The position numbers were made by a program, and so were the translations under genes. The notes under the pieces were generated by a model. The model had not been told where the DNA came from. It searched no databases and was given only the letters and a program-made list of their open reading frames with translations. A DNA stretch of 64,000 nt from Strongylocentrotus purpuratus (Eukaryota; Echinodermata; Echinoidea; Camarodonta; Strongylocentrotidae), in NCBI RefSeq assembly GCF_000002235.5, contig NW_022145596.1, positions 5,700,352 to 5,764,351 of the forward strand, written 5' to 3'. The first letter of the stretch is position 1. Each line of letters begins with the position of its first letter. This document shows, piece by piece, positions 49,338-62,249 of this stretch.

Positions 49338-49395
49338 AGGAGGAGGAGGAGCAAAAAGAAAAGAAGGAGAAGAAGAAGAAGAAGGAGAAGAGAAG
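49285..49395. repeat. (GAA)n/(GGA)n polypurine tract
   Basis: About 110 bases of GAA units with a GGA block, inside a longer purine-rich region (49190-49460). Triplex-prone. Confidence 0.9.
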
Positions 49396-50110
49396 ATGAA
49401 TTAAAGAAGAAGAAGAGGAGAAATAAAAAGATGAAGAGTTGAAAGAAAGAGAGAATAATTCTACATAGAGAGAGTAATGAAAAATTGGAAAAGAAGGACT
49501 AAAGGACTCTATTGTAGGAGCCGCTGTAGTGCCATGTATGTCTCCTGTCGACGAGACATTTTATTATTCTAATTTAAGTTGTAGATTGAAGAAAAGAAAA
49601 AAAACGTTATCGATCATCAAACATAAAAAGGTGATAATAGAATGGTTCTGTCATAAGAACGTAAATATTTAATTGTGGGATATTAGATATTATTTGAAAT
49701 CTTTTTTCGACTACCAGTTAAGAGACGTCCTTATGATAAATACAGAAATGCTATGTTAACCAGATGCTGAAGATACTGAGCAGTCATCGCAAGACAATTG
49801 GCATATGATTTCTCTTCTCCCCTTTGTTCTTGATCTCACGGGGGCCTATCCCCGTCTATGTTTCTGTGATTAATCCAGTTAAAATTCAATCACACTAAAC
49901 AGTGAAATCGGCTTAGTCGCGGTCTCTAATCAGTTAAGTGGCCGTAGAGAAAAAGGTCTTGAGCCTAACTCGCTTGAATCACCCCTGACCGAGCGTATGG
50001 AAATCGTTCCAGCGAGTACCAGTCGTTTTGGGATATGGCCGAAATTAGGGCCGCTGAAGAATTCATCGGGGCGTGTATGCTTCAATCAGAGCAGTTTCAA
50101 GTCAGGGCAA

Positions 50111-50129
50111 CCCCCCCCCCCCCCCCCCC
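50111..50129 (+). repeat. C19 homopolymer
   Basis: Uninterrupted cytosines followed by ACCCAC, 38 bases before a pure (CT)n run. Confidence 0.85.
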
Positions 50130-50166
50130 ACCCACTTTTAAATAGAAAGTACCGGCGAAGAAAAAT

Positions 50167-50209
<43 letters not shown>
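50167..50209. repeat. (CT)n microsatellite
   Basis: Pure run of about 21 CT units ending in CGAGTG. Confidence 0.9.
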
Positions 50210-51746
50210 AGTGTTGAACAGGGGTGACCTGGGATGGCTGATTGAAAAAGAATGAAAACAATATTGGCTAGTTTGAAGAAGTCATGTTGGTACACAGTAT
50301 ATAAAATAATGTGGAGACGATGTACATATTGTTAAGCACTTTGTATACTAAACAAAATATATAACTCTATCAATTGCTATTACAATCATTATGGCAACAC
50401 CACTGTTTATATGATTTAAATTTTACATTACAATGGAAATTGAAAATGATTTTATTTTCTAACATTTCGATCTTCAAAACAATATATGATATGTGTTCTA
50501 GGGACTTTGTGATCGGTAATTGAATATTCATTGAGAAAATAGAATTTAATTATCGAGGCATCAACTTCCAACATCATAATGAAACAGATGGGGGGGGGGG
50601 AATTCTTTTAACAATTCGCCATGTATTATTCTAAGAAGTGATACACTATTTGTCATCGTGTAGCATACCTTGCGGTGCGTTCACCATATTGTATACCACA
50701 AAGCCAAAAATACAAACTTTCCTCTTAAGAAACGATGTTAAATGCTTCAGCTTTACATACCAGTACTCCAATCTGGCCTGAAGCGATTATTAAGGAATCT
50801 CTTTAATATACGCCTCCGTACGTTTAGATGTTGCAGAGAAAGGCACTCAACTCCTTTCCCCTCTTTTTCTTGCACTTCACATATGCATTATTTGATTAAT
50901 TCAAAAGGCTGTATGTCCACTTTCATAGAAGTCGTAAAATATAAAAAATATCTTTTCTAAGCTTAATGATTAAAAACAAAACTTTAACCACGTTAGAAAC
51001 TTGTTTATGAAAGTAATGTGATATCTCTGGACATTCAAAGGAATTATTATATTTCAAAATACTATTTCACAATTACTTTTCTCAATTACTATTTCGATGA
51101 ACACGCGTTGCATTCGTCAAAGTCGGCTTAAAAATATCGAGAATCATTTTAAAATCGCAACATAATGTGCCGTTCAAAATACTGCCAACACAATACTCTC
51201 CAGAATATGGCCGAATTATATTCTTGTTTACGGTAAACACAGAAGGGCTCGAAGTGAAGTTATGACCTTTTGCCAGGTAGCACTTCATATCACCCCTTTC
51301 ATTATCGGCATGGCTATAATACCACCCCTCCAGTCATGATTCTAGAGTGCGCCTGTACTTTATAATGATCCCCCAAATAGGTGCATCTCTCCTCCAGATG
51401 AAAACGAGGACCAAATAGTGCATTGTCGAGTTGCTCACCCGAAGTCATTCGTACTGCAGAGCTAAGAAGCTTTTCATGTCCTTAGATGTCCAAGCTTTCC
51501 TTGACGATGAACATTTGAAAGATTTTAAAGACGTGAACTGTACATTCACCCCTACTAAAGGTTCACTTGTACAGAACGATGGGCTTCTCTGATTCTTTTC
51601 CTCTTACTGATTGAAATTTCAAAAGGAGTGTATTAGAAATGCACCTGTTCAGAAAGTTAACCTGATAACAAAGGTCACATGACATACCACACGAGACCTA
51701 TATAGTTATGTGATGAAATATGGTAAAAAAAACTCCCTAGGAAGAT

Positions 51747-51831
51747 GGAGATGGTGCACACTGTGTGAGTGAATAAATCCGACGACTGGGGTAATGATAG
51801 TATCTGTAAAGCGCTAAGAGTCGTTATTTCG
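51747..51831 (+). mobile_element. SINE/LINE 3' fragment
   Basis: GGAGATGGTGCACACTGTG, then AATAAATCCGACGACTGGGG and CTGTAAAGCGCTAAGAG, the usual 3' region of L2-linked SINEs (TGTAAAGCGC..AGAG). Related at its start to 42866. The tail is degraded. Confidence 0.55.
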
Positions 51832-52200
51832 TATTAAGCGATATATCGATATAAATGTTTCATAATGAATATGAAAAATGATAGTATTTGTTTACAAACA
51901 TTAATATGTTTATACTGATCAACCGTTAACACAGTTCTAGTGTGAAAATGTTATATGATCTGAAATTGAATTTGGTGGACATAATATTTACAATTTACAA
52001 AACGTTTTCAAGAGAAATAATAACGGTATTAATCACGTGGAATGTAAAGTATTCTGTAATAGTAGTATTTTGTTTTGTCGTTTTGATTCTGCTTGTTGCT
52101 GATAAAACTATTTTAAACAATCAGTTCATATATTATAAGCGTGAAATACAATCATATAGTGTCATAACCTACAGCTGAATCTGAAGAGTTGAAGGGTGTC
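51832..52200. other. A+T-rich spacer
   Basis: The ORF at 51942-52178 is hydrophobic but A+T-driven, with no recognisable motif. Nothing else seen. Confidence 0.35.
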
Positions 52201-52476
52201 TCAAGTCGCCCCGTGTGAGCCACTCATTCCTATATGGATGGTAGGCATAGTGGTGGATGTATGGTTGACTCTTTCACCAGATTCGCCATGCGATGCAAAG
52301 GTTGATGTCGGAGTTCTCTTGTGGTTTTTGCTTTGAATCTCTCTGAGGTATTTAATGCAAGGGCGTGGGCAAACATGACCTATTTCCTCACATAATTTGC
52401 ACCGTTTATTCATAAGATATTCTATACAGGCTTCACATTTCGATCCCGTTTTATTTCTTGTGAAACAGATTCAAGA
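52201..52476 (-). CDS. Possible cysteine-rich exon, unrecognised
   Basis: Minus-strand open frame from after a TGA near 52476 to the stop at about 52201. It reads TGSKCEACIEYLMNKRCKLC then EEIGHVCPRPCIKYLREIQS and a Ser/Thr/His-rich tail. The cysteine spacing is C-x2-C-x9-C-x2-C-x6-C-x3-C, which could coordinate one or two zinc ions. The first ATG lies inside the cysteine block, so if real this is an internal or last exon (an AG precedes AAATAAAACGGG) rather than a complete gene. Not low complexity, unlike most ORFs here. I know no family with this spacing; a TE-encoded zinc finger or chance are alternatives. Confidence 0.25.
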
Positions 52477-55010
52477 ATACATTATGACATTATATAGCAG
52501 TAAGATCATTCGGCATTAGCAATATTTTTATGGACATAATTATATACATTTTTATAGGATTCTTTATATTGTATATAAACATTCACTGATGTGACTTAAC
52601 TGGTAGATTCCAACTGGTTTATATTGGTGTTCTTCTGCGTCCTTCTACTTTTATAATAAAATAAAATAATTATCTTTCATTGGGTTGATAAGGCATAATA
52701 TCAGTAAAAAGAAAACTTAATCAAATTCTTGAACTTAACTAGAAAAACAATATTACAATAAAATATAGAGAAGGATATCCCTTTAAAATTTGTTTGGTTA
52801 TCTTGTCTATATAATTCCTTGTGATGTATCTTGAGAAGAAAAGAACACATTTTGTTAAACTGTGCATTCCAGTATTAAAAAAGTAAGCTCTACGTCCCAA
52901 ATTTCTATTCTGCGAAAACAGATCAGGAAAAACGATTTTCCTGACAGTATTTGAGGCTTTGTTTCAAATTTTCCCCAGGCAACAGAAACTGATTACTTCT
53001 ACAAAGCCGTCCATTACATTCAGTAATAATACATCGAGGTATTTTCGAAGAAATTATGAAGGAATAAGGAGAGAAAAAAAGGAGAGAAGGATTAAATCAG
53101 ATCAATAAGAAAATCACATTCAAAAGACTTAATAACGCGATAGCTGAGGCGGGATATGTATAACGTTACACTTCACTCATTGCAGTAATGACCAATATTC
53201 GATCTTGTAGTTACAACTAAATTCAATCGAGAGCCTGTGGCATCGATCGTTCTTCTCTTGCAACTGAGAACACAAATACGAGTATCGCTATTTGCTTCAA
53301 ACCAATTCTTCACGGGTTCAAATCTCATCTAATCGCTATTTAATTTGACAAACAATCAAGAAATATATCGAGTTTTCTTGTTTGCCCTTCGCCCGTCCGT
53401 CGAAGTTGAATCCACGGGCAACGTAACGAAATGAGATTTAGCCAATCATTCTTAACGCATCATATCCGAATTTGGACTGGTTAGGGGGTACTAAACTAGA
53501 TTATTCCCATGATTCAATTGGTTCAACGGAGACATTATGGATAACGAAGTTTTGGCGCACTTAACTTGATCGTCTGTTCACCGGCACGGTTCCCGCTCGA
53601 CCTGTGCGCGGCCACGACGGGTATACACACGCGCGCGCACCTTCACCCACCCACCCACACACAGCAGAAGCAGCATTTCAGTGTTTGGAAACGTAATTAA
53701 AATTCGATATTTACAGGCTTGGACCCACCGCAGTCAGTTTGGAGATGGATGCATGAGGAATTGTGTGGTATATTGGTAATAGACCTGATATTATGACCAA
53801 TTTGACGAGCGAAATTTGTCACCAGCAAAACAAATTTAGTTCAATCAGGTTTTTGTCGGTCGAGTAGGTCTTGGGTTAACTGTGAAAGGTGTTGAAGCTG
53901 TGACTATGTTTAGGATGTAGGTTCTTGTATCAGTGCGCCCTGTCTATCCTAATTGAGGAATTAGGAGAATATTGTATTACCATTGACCTAGCCGGGGTTG
54001 ATGTACGATAATTCGTATGCGAATTCAGTTTATATCGAATAAAGTAGCATGGTTATGTTCCGTGAAATAAATGTAAAGAATGATGTACTTGGCGGTGGTT
54101 TTCTGCTATGAAGATAGGATTTACATTTTACATATTAAAGGACGTACATTAATATTGATACAGCTGACATGTAATGATTACATCATGACATGAAAATTAT
54201 TACGATTTTTGTAATTAAATTTCATTTACTTGGATGGCGACAATGAAGGCAAAATAGAGACTGGGAAGATCATATTTATAGGTTAAAAGAAAAAAAACAA
54301 TAAGTTATGGCTTTAGAAGATACTCGGTTGAAAAATAATTAAAAAGAAAATGATGGTGTTGAAATATGATAAATGATTGGATTAATGATGACAGAATGAG
54401 AAAACGAAGAAAACGAGGGGAAGATTTTTTGTTACAACTACGTGTATAACCGATATAACTTTATCTTTTAAAAATTATAATCCGTAGTTTTAAAAAAAGA
54501 AAGTAGGGTAGATTGAAAAGGAATAACTAAGATGAGGGAGAAGCCAAAAGGACATAATGATAGAAAGAGAGAGGATGAAGGCGAGATGGAGAAATGAAAA
54601 CAAGACGTGTTGAACCATGCGCGAAGCCATGAGAGGTAATTGTTTACCAAGCTGGGAAGTTTGGTCGGCTGGGTCGATAGTCTCCGCGCCTTGCAGTGCC
54701 CCGAGCTACACAGGTGCCGTACCGCTGCCTGCCAAGCCATACCAAGACCGGCTCGATGACTTATATACACCCCTCATATACTATACAAGACGCTGGACAG
54801 CTACCAATACTATCCACGACCGCAGAACATCCCCAATCACCGTCAACATCGACACCACCATCCTCCTCCTCCTCCTCATCACCATCGTCCATCGCTCATC
54901 ACAATGTATCAACACCTTGTACTGGTGGCTATTGGAGACTGGGGAGCCAAAAGGCGCGGGAACTGAGACGATGATTTGCAAACATTTTGGTTGGTTATCG
55001 GTCTCACGTT
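52477..55010. other. Intergenic DNA
   Basis: Mostly A+T-rich. A GC-richer patch at 53550-53680 carries GCGCGCGCAC and CCCACCCACCCAC. A (CTC)n/(ATC)n stretch lies at 54855-54885. The ORF at 54617-55012 crosses that repeat and matches no family. Confidence 0.4.
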
Positions 55011-55104
55011 GACACGTTGGCTGTCGTCTGTCTGATCAATACGTTTGTTCAGATTTCCCGCCCAATTAAAAACAGCTTTAGGACTTGTTGTCATCGCACT
55101 TTCT
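55011..55104 (+). repeat. 94-bp direct repeat, copy A
   Basis: Starts GACACGTTGGCTGTCGTCTG and ends GTTGTCATCGCACTTTCT. It matches 56247-56340 over 94 bases with about ten substitutions and no gap, 1,236 bp apart. Contains TTTCCCGCC, an E2F-like word, and CAATTAAAA. Confidence 0.8.
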
Positions 55105-56246
55105 TGTCTATATGCCTCTGGAGAAGTACACACCCCTCCTACCATCATCAAATCTTAACCCTTTAACCCTAGGTGAAACAGTGATGTTAATGCTTACTGT
55201 CACCGTGGTTCAATTAGGAAGATTTATATTATTTCTACCTGCTCATCTCTCTGATCAATCGATATGCCCCCTTTCACCTTATGTTCGTTATTCTGGTCTC
55301 ATTCTGCATCCGTCCTCTCTTGAGGTCATTGAGTTCAGCCCGGGTTTGAGAATACCACCGTTCTCTATAAAACTAATCGTATTTTTTGTTTGCGCCCCCT
55401 TCCATCTTTTTCTTTCCCGTTATACCTGTCACATAATATAATTTAGTTTACGTGTCTATTAATCAGCTTTCGATTAAAAATAATAAATCATACATTATAC
55501 CGTGATGCACTGATGACTCCACATCTTCTTAAGATTGCTATCATACACACCAGTGACGACACTCTATTACGGATCAAAATCTTCTCGCTCTCTATATGGC
55601 GTATGTCTCTCATCTATAAATATTGTTTTTCATCATCGAATATTTCTACTATGGTTCAAAAGCATAAGTAATGCACGACGATGTAATAATATCATTAATA
55701 TCGATCATAATTATTCTGTATTATTTTTAAGGACATAATCATAATCATCAACATCATCATAACAACCATAAAAACCGCCGCATCGACCACCACCATGATA
55801 ATCATCATCATCACTTTCATTTGCATCACTCTCATCACTCTCATCAAAACAAACATCATTAGAATCAGAATCACTATGAACATCATTATCATCATTATTA
55901 TCACCCTCGTCGTCACCATTATCACTATCATCATCCAAGACAGTAAAAATGATGACTGTAACAAAACAATTAGGCCACGACAATCGTTTTTCATCACTAA
56001 CACCACCATGGTAACCATCAGCATCCTCCTCCCAAATCCTCTTAACTCCTCCTCATCCACACCCTCACCATCACCTATCACAATGTCATCTCATCATGGC
56101 CCCTTTTATGGGCGGTTGGGGAATAACCAAAAGTGTTTCACCCTTCACACTTTCACACGAACTCACAACAACACCCCCAAAAAAATCCACTTTTTGAGGC
56201 TAAGAAAAGAAAATGATAAACCCAACGGCTTTTCTAGTCATGCTTT
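55105..56246. other. Spacer between the 94-bp repeats
   Basis: Non-coding. The right half is an (ATC)n-rich region (55738-55930). ORFs here are Ile/Thr-rich or Asp/Met-rich and come from that repeat. Confidence 0.45.
55738..55930. repeat. (ATC)n imperfect trinucleotide region
   Basis: ATC, ATT and ACC units for nearly 200 bases, continuing as a weaker pattern to about 56090. Confidence 0.8.
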
Positions 56247-56340
56247 GACACGTTAGCTGTCGTCTGTCTGATCGATACGTTTTTTCAGTTTTCCCGCTCA
56301 ATTAAAAGCAGCTTTAGATGGTGTTGTCATCGCACTTTCT
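56247..56340 (+). repeat. 94-bp direct repeat, copy B
   Basis: Second copy, same orientation as 55011-55104. TCTGTCTGAT, TTCCCGC and AGCTTTAGA blocks are shared. Flanks do not align well beyond the unit, although both copies lie just after ATC-rich DNA and an ATCACAATGT word. Confidence 0.8.
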
Positions 56341-58284
56341 GGCCGCGGTCTGATGAAGAGAGCTTGTCGGGCAGGGAAAGATCTGAACGCTGCTGAACTT
56401 TCTCACATCGGACATTAAAACAATCTACATCTAAACCTATGTGATAAGATTGTTAGAGAGGTCTAGAGTTTAATTCTTTTCTTCAGCATAAACTCTTGAT
56501 ACTCAATGATACTTGTTTGCTTCATATCCCATTTTTACAAGATTTGCAGTTCCGAAACACGATAAATAGTCGTATAATGGGATACACGCTGGCATGAAAT
56601 ACAAAAAAAGTGTACTATTTCTTTATGTTACATAACGGTTTTACAAAGATAGATGACAAAGTCATATAAATGACGCTGTGAAGTGAGAAAAGAGTTATTC
56701 AATAATATAGACATGCGGAAAGTGAAAGAATTCAATTAAACTATTGTGAATAGATGATTAAGATAATTAATAATACAATGAGTACGTATTATTTTAACAA
56801 AATCTGTCTGTTTATTAATGCTGGAGCTTTATAATAATGACTGCTGCACTTTCTTGATTGTATGATGTAAGTGTGAAGTACATGGAGGATTAATAACCTG
56901 TGATTGGAAAATTCCTGAGGTTTCCATCTTAATCTGGTAACCAATCATTGCACGTCATGATGAGAAATATGTTTTTCTAATATTTCACAATATTCCCCTT
57001 TTATCCTGATTTCGAAATTGAACGGGAACTGAATGTATATTTCGGTAGAAGCCCTGGTTCTCCAAACCTACAAACTGAGATGAATCTTGAAACACAATTT
57101 ACAAATAGACGTAACTTCTCTAACATCAACCAATCAAGATCACTGGTTTGCGTTAGTTCATCATGATTGGCTGATTCTGGTGAAATTGAACTTGATTGTA
57201 AACATTGTATGCATTGAAATAAAATTGATGCATAAGATTGTATAACCCTGGTTATGGATGTCGATCATAAAGCTGTCCATGATCAAAATCACCTCACTTA
57301 TAATTATAGTGCGTATCAAAAATGTATACTCAACTTCGATAGATTCCCTTTTAAAATGTATAACCCGTTAGACCTAGAATTATATGTCATGTAAAGAGCA
57401 ACGAATATTTTATCTAATGATACCATGTTCATAATTCTGCTGCTATACGGATAAATGAGCAGCAGGTTTTTTCAAGAAGTGTTGTCAAATTCCTCTTGTC
57501 CCAAGTTTGGACTTGTAAATGTGGGTCAAAATCCCTAACGCTTTGTTATTTTAGTTCGAAAACAATTTCTGACTTATAGAATAGAAAATGGAACACTGTC
57601 AACTCATACTGTAGAAAATTATCATTGAAAAGCAAAGTTTATGATATTCTCTTTGCCATGATGACAAAATCTTGGCTTCTCTAGTATCCCTTCTTTAAGG
57701 TAAGCCTTGTCATTGGGTTTTGTCTGTATGTATCCGTCTCTCCTCATCTCCCCCTCTCACTGTCTGTATTTTTTTGGGTATATTCCCCTTCCCATCTCTC
57801 CTTGTCTGTGTGTTTCTATATTCGAGTTCTCTTTTCTCTGGTCCTGTCTTGTATTTTCTGTATTGTATTTGATTCTCTCTTCTCTTCTGTCCCGTGATTG
57901 ACATGGCCCCTGAAGGATGCATCAGCCCGCCTTCCCGCGCATTTCCAGATGTCCAAACAACCATTCTAGCCGCGCTCCAAGAAATTGCCGCCCATCCCCT
58001 CCCAACACTCACACTTTGCAATGCAAACCAGCTCATTATTTTCATAGACGACACGTAATTGTTTTACCCTTGCCGCCCTAGCTCTACCACTGACTGTCGT
58101 GGCTGCTACTGCTTGGGATGGGGCGACTATACTTAAAGTTAGGTGACGAAACGAAGCGATGGAGCCAGTGAACCCCGTAGGGCATCGCCCTTACATCGCC
58201 TTCAAAACATAAGAAAGAAGAAGAGGAAGAACTGTAGCAAAGATGAGATTATTACCACAAGATATCAAAAGGAGAAAGATTCAA

Positions 58285-58301
58285 GGAGAGAGAGGGAGAG
58301 A

Positions 58302-58342
<41 letters not shown>

Positions 58343-58352
58343 GGAGGGGGAG
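58285..58352. repeat. (GA)n microsatellite
   Basis: GAGAGAGG units then pure GA. Reads as a Glu/Arg run on the plus strand. Confidence 0.9.
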
Positions 58353-59905
58353 GAACTGCCCTGTGTTTCCCACCATGTAATTGCAATTTGACGAAGCGAG
58401 TAGTTTTAATCAGACAACAATGATGAATTTCGCTGCTCTCATGATGATGGTTTGCGAGTATAGATTATGCGGGTTTAATAATGAGGGCGGTTGTAGCCCA
58501 GCGAAATGGCGGAGAGACAGAGAAAATGAGAAGAAAAAATGGGTGCCCCTAGAGCGCTTCCGATACGAAGTATTGTGAGTAACCAAATACGTTTAAAGCC
58601 AGGTCAGGGAATCCACTGCGAAATATTGATATGATCTGTATAGGGTTACATACGATAGTACTTTTGGCGATGTAAAGGAAACGACCTGATACCCAAGAAA
58701 CGACGCAAAAGAATCAAAGTCATTTGAAATTGATTCTAACCCTGGCGATCGAGGTGGAGGAAGAGAGGGAGATAATGCTAAGAAAGAAGTCATATTTTGA
58801 TAGGAGTAGAGCCAGTGGCGAGTTTATCATTGCAATCGTTTTAATGGGTAGCGAGTCTCTAACGATTCTTTCACATGAGTAACACGGAATACAATCGCTA
58901 TAAATTGATTTCAGACATGTTTGGAGGCACTTTTGAAGAATCATTTCACTTCTTTTTTTGTTTTTACAAACCGTGTTCCTTTCCTTTGAATTGTTTCAGA
59001 CTGTTTGTTCTTTTACAGGCAGCATATAACAGATCCAGTTGCAATATGAATGTCATTTTATTAAACTTAAATCATATTGGTCTCATTGTTCAAGCCGTGG
59101 TTTCTTCTTTGTATTAGTACAGAATAATAAAACCATTATATATTTTTTTTGTAAAATTTCCTTTCTCTCAAAATGGAATACGACTCTCGGGATTACAAAA
59201 AAGAGAGTCCTTGTAAGTTTGTAAAAGTGCTGTAAAATGAAGAATAAATGCCTATCGCAGGTGAAAAATAATAATAGAACAATTTTAAAAACTCGACATT
59301 TTATACTAATAAAATCAGGAACTGCTTCAGCTTCATGAAACCACTTATTAAGGAGAGGACATACGAATTAGATATTCATGTCTTTAGAAAAGGTCAACAC
59401 GATACCTTCTTGATCGTACTTCAATACGAGTTTCGACGATAATCATGATAAGAAAGCAAAAAAGGAAGTAGATTTTGGGCGGGGAAAATAATGAACTACA
59501 TGTAGGTATCGTGTGATAAATATTTATGTAATATATGTGCATATTTTGATTGGCCCGTCGCCTTACAATACTTTTAACTCTTATAGGATATATTTACTTG
59601 TTTAGCTACATAAATAAGCTGTACGTTTCACATCGACTGCATTTTTACCAAAAATATAAATAACTTGATTTATTTGTACAAAGCACAGTTGATTATCAGC
59701 TTAAAAGCTTCAATAGAACTGTTCTTTCGTAGATGGTTAAGTGCTTTCTAATTGCCATCACAAAAACGAGTTCATGTGAAAAATGTAAAAGAGCAGAGTT
59801 TCTCCTGTTTCATTCAGTTTTATATACAATTTTATCAAATTGACAAAAATTTACCTTCAACATTACTAATACTAGCAATTCTCTTATTGATACTATTATT
59901 TTTAT

Positions 59906-59950
<45 letters not shown>
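59906..59950. repeat. (ACT)n microsatellite
   Basis: Fifteen ACT units, 250 bp before a second ACT run at the 60150-60283 element. Confidence 0.9.
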
Positions 59951-60149
59951 CTCAACAAAAATTGAAGACCTTGTTGATGAATAAGGCGTACTGTTAGTGT
60001 TAGGATTATTATCTGACATAGAATATTTTGTATTCATTTTGGTTATTAGTAGTATATCTGTAGTTATGTTGACCATTTCTCGCCTTCTCATTTTGTAATA
60101 TATTTTGTTGAATTTTGATTAACGACCACATTTTGTAATGTATTTGATT

Positions 60150-60219
60150 TGTTGATCTGTGCGCCAAGAGTGCCATTAAGTTAGCAGAGTTGTGCGCAAT
60201 ATAAATGTAGAATTATTAT

Positions 60220-60272
<53 letters not shown>

Positions 60273-60283
60273 TTACTACTACT
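60150..60283 (+). mobile_element. LINE/SINE 3' end with ATT-ACT tail
   Basis: TTGATCTGTGCGCCAAGAGTG, then GAGTTGTGCGCAATATAAATG, then AATTATTATT and about 25 ACT units. The paired GCGC words and the ATATAAATG end match the L2-group 3' terminus pattern. The tail has probably expanded as a microsatellite. Confidence 0.6.
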
Positions 60284-62249
60284 TAAATGATGCGTTTGTT
60301 TATGTTTTGTACAGCTATGGATGGCTTCCTCAAGGCTACATCTAGTGTATGGACCTTACAAGAATCAACACATCTCCATATTGTGAGCGACTGCTTGCTT
60401 TGAATGTATACCATAAAGCTCATACATCATCATGGCTTCAGATTAATGACAGTTACAAGACCAACATTATTGAACTAACTCCAAAAATGTATCCGATGAG
60501 AACCCAGCTTCACCTCACTTATAATTTCCATAGGTATTGTATGTAATAAATGCTGATATTGTGCAGTCATGTTACATTATTAGTCGTTATCATTTTGCTA
60601 TGTATTTCGCGTACAAAAGCTGGTACATCATGCGCTTTCTAATTTTAGCATTCCATTTGTTATCATTAACTAAGACAGACAGACTTTGGCGGAGGTTTAG
60701 ATGTGGAATAAAAAAGCAATTAAGAGATGTAGATAATAACTTCTTATTCTGTGCATTTATTATCGTTTTAGACCAATATATAGAATGTTTTACTTTTTTA
60801 AATACATTGAACAAAACTTGAATAATGTATCACTTACAAAACGCATTTGTAATCGGAGTCTATTTAAGTTTTAAAAAGAATAACGCGACTAAATGTAAAC
60901 TCATATATTTTACGACGATCAGATAACAGATTGTTTAAGAACAGTCTCTCTGTCTTCCATTAGTAACAGTTGCTGCTTACTAGGATTTATCTTCTAGGCT
61001 TATCTTGCTCTTCTTTCTTTCTACTTACCTCGTTAAAAGACATTCTTTGGCAGACATAAAAAAATCATTACTTTCAAATTAATTTAGCTCCCATAAAAAC
61101 GAAAACATTACATTAAATTATTCTATTAATAACGATTGTTATTGAATATTAATCTACATTGTAGCTTATCTTTTAGAAAAATGGTTGAGTTCTTTTAATT
61201 AACTATGATTGTGTCTATATTTCATACATGCCATACTTTAGTAAAATGTCTCGTTCCGGTGCCTTATTCAAAATTGATTTGGAAACATTTTAAAGTCATA
61301 ATCATTAAACTTAATTCCACGTATTTCACGGTCGCAATATTTTAAAAGTATTTTCTTCACCTTTTTGTGTTTTCGCATGTGCTATTTATTATTATCGTTT
61401 CGTGAATACCAGGACTATGTAAACATATGTAAACAATCAATATTTAAATCTTGTATGACATGAATAAATAAATACAATAAATAAAATAAATGAAATAGAT
61501 GTATAATCGTGTTGATTGCTTTTTGTTTGTTTGCTTCTTGCTTGTGAATATTTTATGAATTTCTTTTTGTTATTATTTTAATTCTCGGAATATCTCAGTC
61601 GAACGCTCCGCTCTAGGTGCTTAGATATGACCATACAACGGATAAACTCGGTTAATGCCCATCGCATGCATGTCCTGTAATACCCGAATGTGATCCGGCT
61701 ATTAAAACTTAAATTTTTTAGATATGCAAATCTAAATATGTGAAATTTTCCAGATTGAGATGCTGAAATGTAATAGAAATTACGAAGCATTGTTATCCCG
61801 AAATCGTAACCAAGTCGTAGCAAAGTCAAAATGCAGCTCTCAATATGTAGCTGATTAGGTCGTTTCTCGGACTGGAAGGAAAAAAATTATTCTCGCTCTC
61901 GATTTCCATTTTGTAAATCCCCGTTCGGACCCTAAATGAAACCCTTTTAAAACAAAAAATCTTCATAGTCCGATTTTAATTTTGGTTAAAGTCAGGTTGT
62001 ATTGTTAGTTACTATGCAGCCTTAAAACAAAGTTTGAAAAAAGTGGAAAATCTGAACAGGTTCTTTTAAAATGTCAAGAGATAAATAATGGCGGGATATA
62101 AATCAACCCAACATCAAAAAATGCCATGCAATTTATAATTTTTTATTTCACGAATGCATTCAGAACTTTCGCTTTCATTTATTGAGTACAAATATCAATC
62201 AATATCAATTAATAATCCAAATATGTAGGTGTGTACATAGAGAGACATA
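60284..62249. other. A+T-rich intergenic DNA
   Basis: Nothing recognisable apart from an AAAT-rich run at 61462-61500. ORFs of 65-94 codons are A+T-driven with no domain. Confidence 0.4.

Larger units (their letters stand above)
46493..51746. other. Intergenic DNA with an exon-like patch and purine tract
   Basis: No supported gene. An exon-like segment at 47665-47784 is listed as a finding. 47880-47980 is GC-rich with GACGCGTCGGGGCGCGTCGG. (GAA)n lies at 49285-49395, C19 at 50111-50129 and CT at 50167-50213. The minus-strand Leu-rich ORF at 49097-49354 comes from the GAA tract. Confidence 0.4.
56341..60149. other. Intergenic DNA with GA and ACT repeats
   Basis: No supported gene. A GC-richer patch at 57900-58210 (ORFs on both strands, none recognisable) is followed by a GA tract (58285-58352). 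(ACT)n lies at 59906-59950. A small hairpin GACTCTC...GAGAGTC lies at 59181-59211. Confidence 0.4.

Noticed and set aside
54617-55012. 131-codon plus-strand ORF as a gene
   Set aside because: Crosses a CTC/ATC repeat (poly-Leu), enters the 94-bp duplicated non-coding unit, and resembles no family.
57710-58054. 114-codon minus-strand ORF and a 52-codon plus-strand ORF starting at 57905 over the same GC-rich patch
   Set aside because: Neither shows a known motif; openness on both strands is explained by higher GC and few stop codons.
61430-61500. AAAT-rich run as a LINE tail
   Set aside because: No LINE 3' UTR words upstream; simple A+T-rich DNA is enough.
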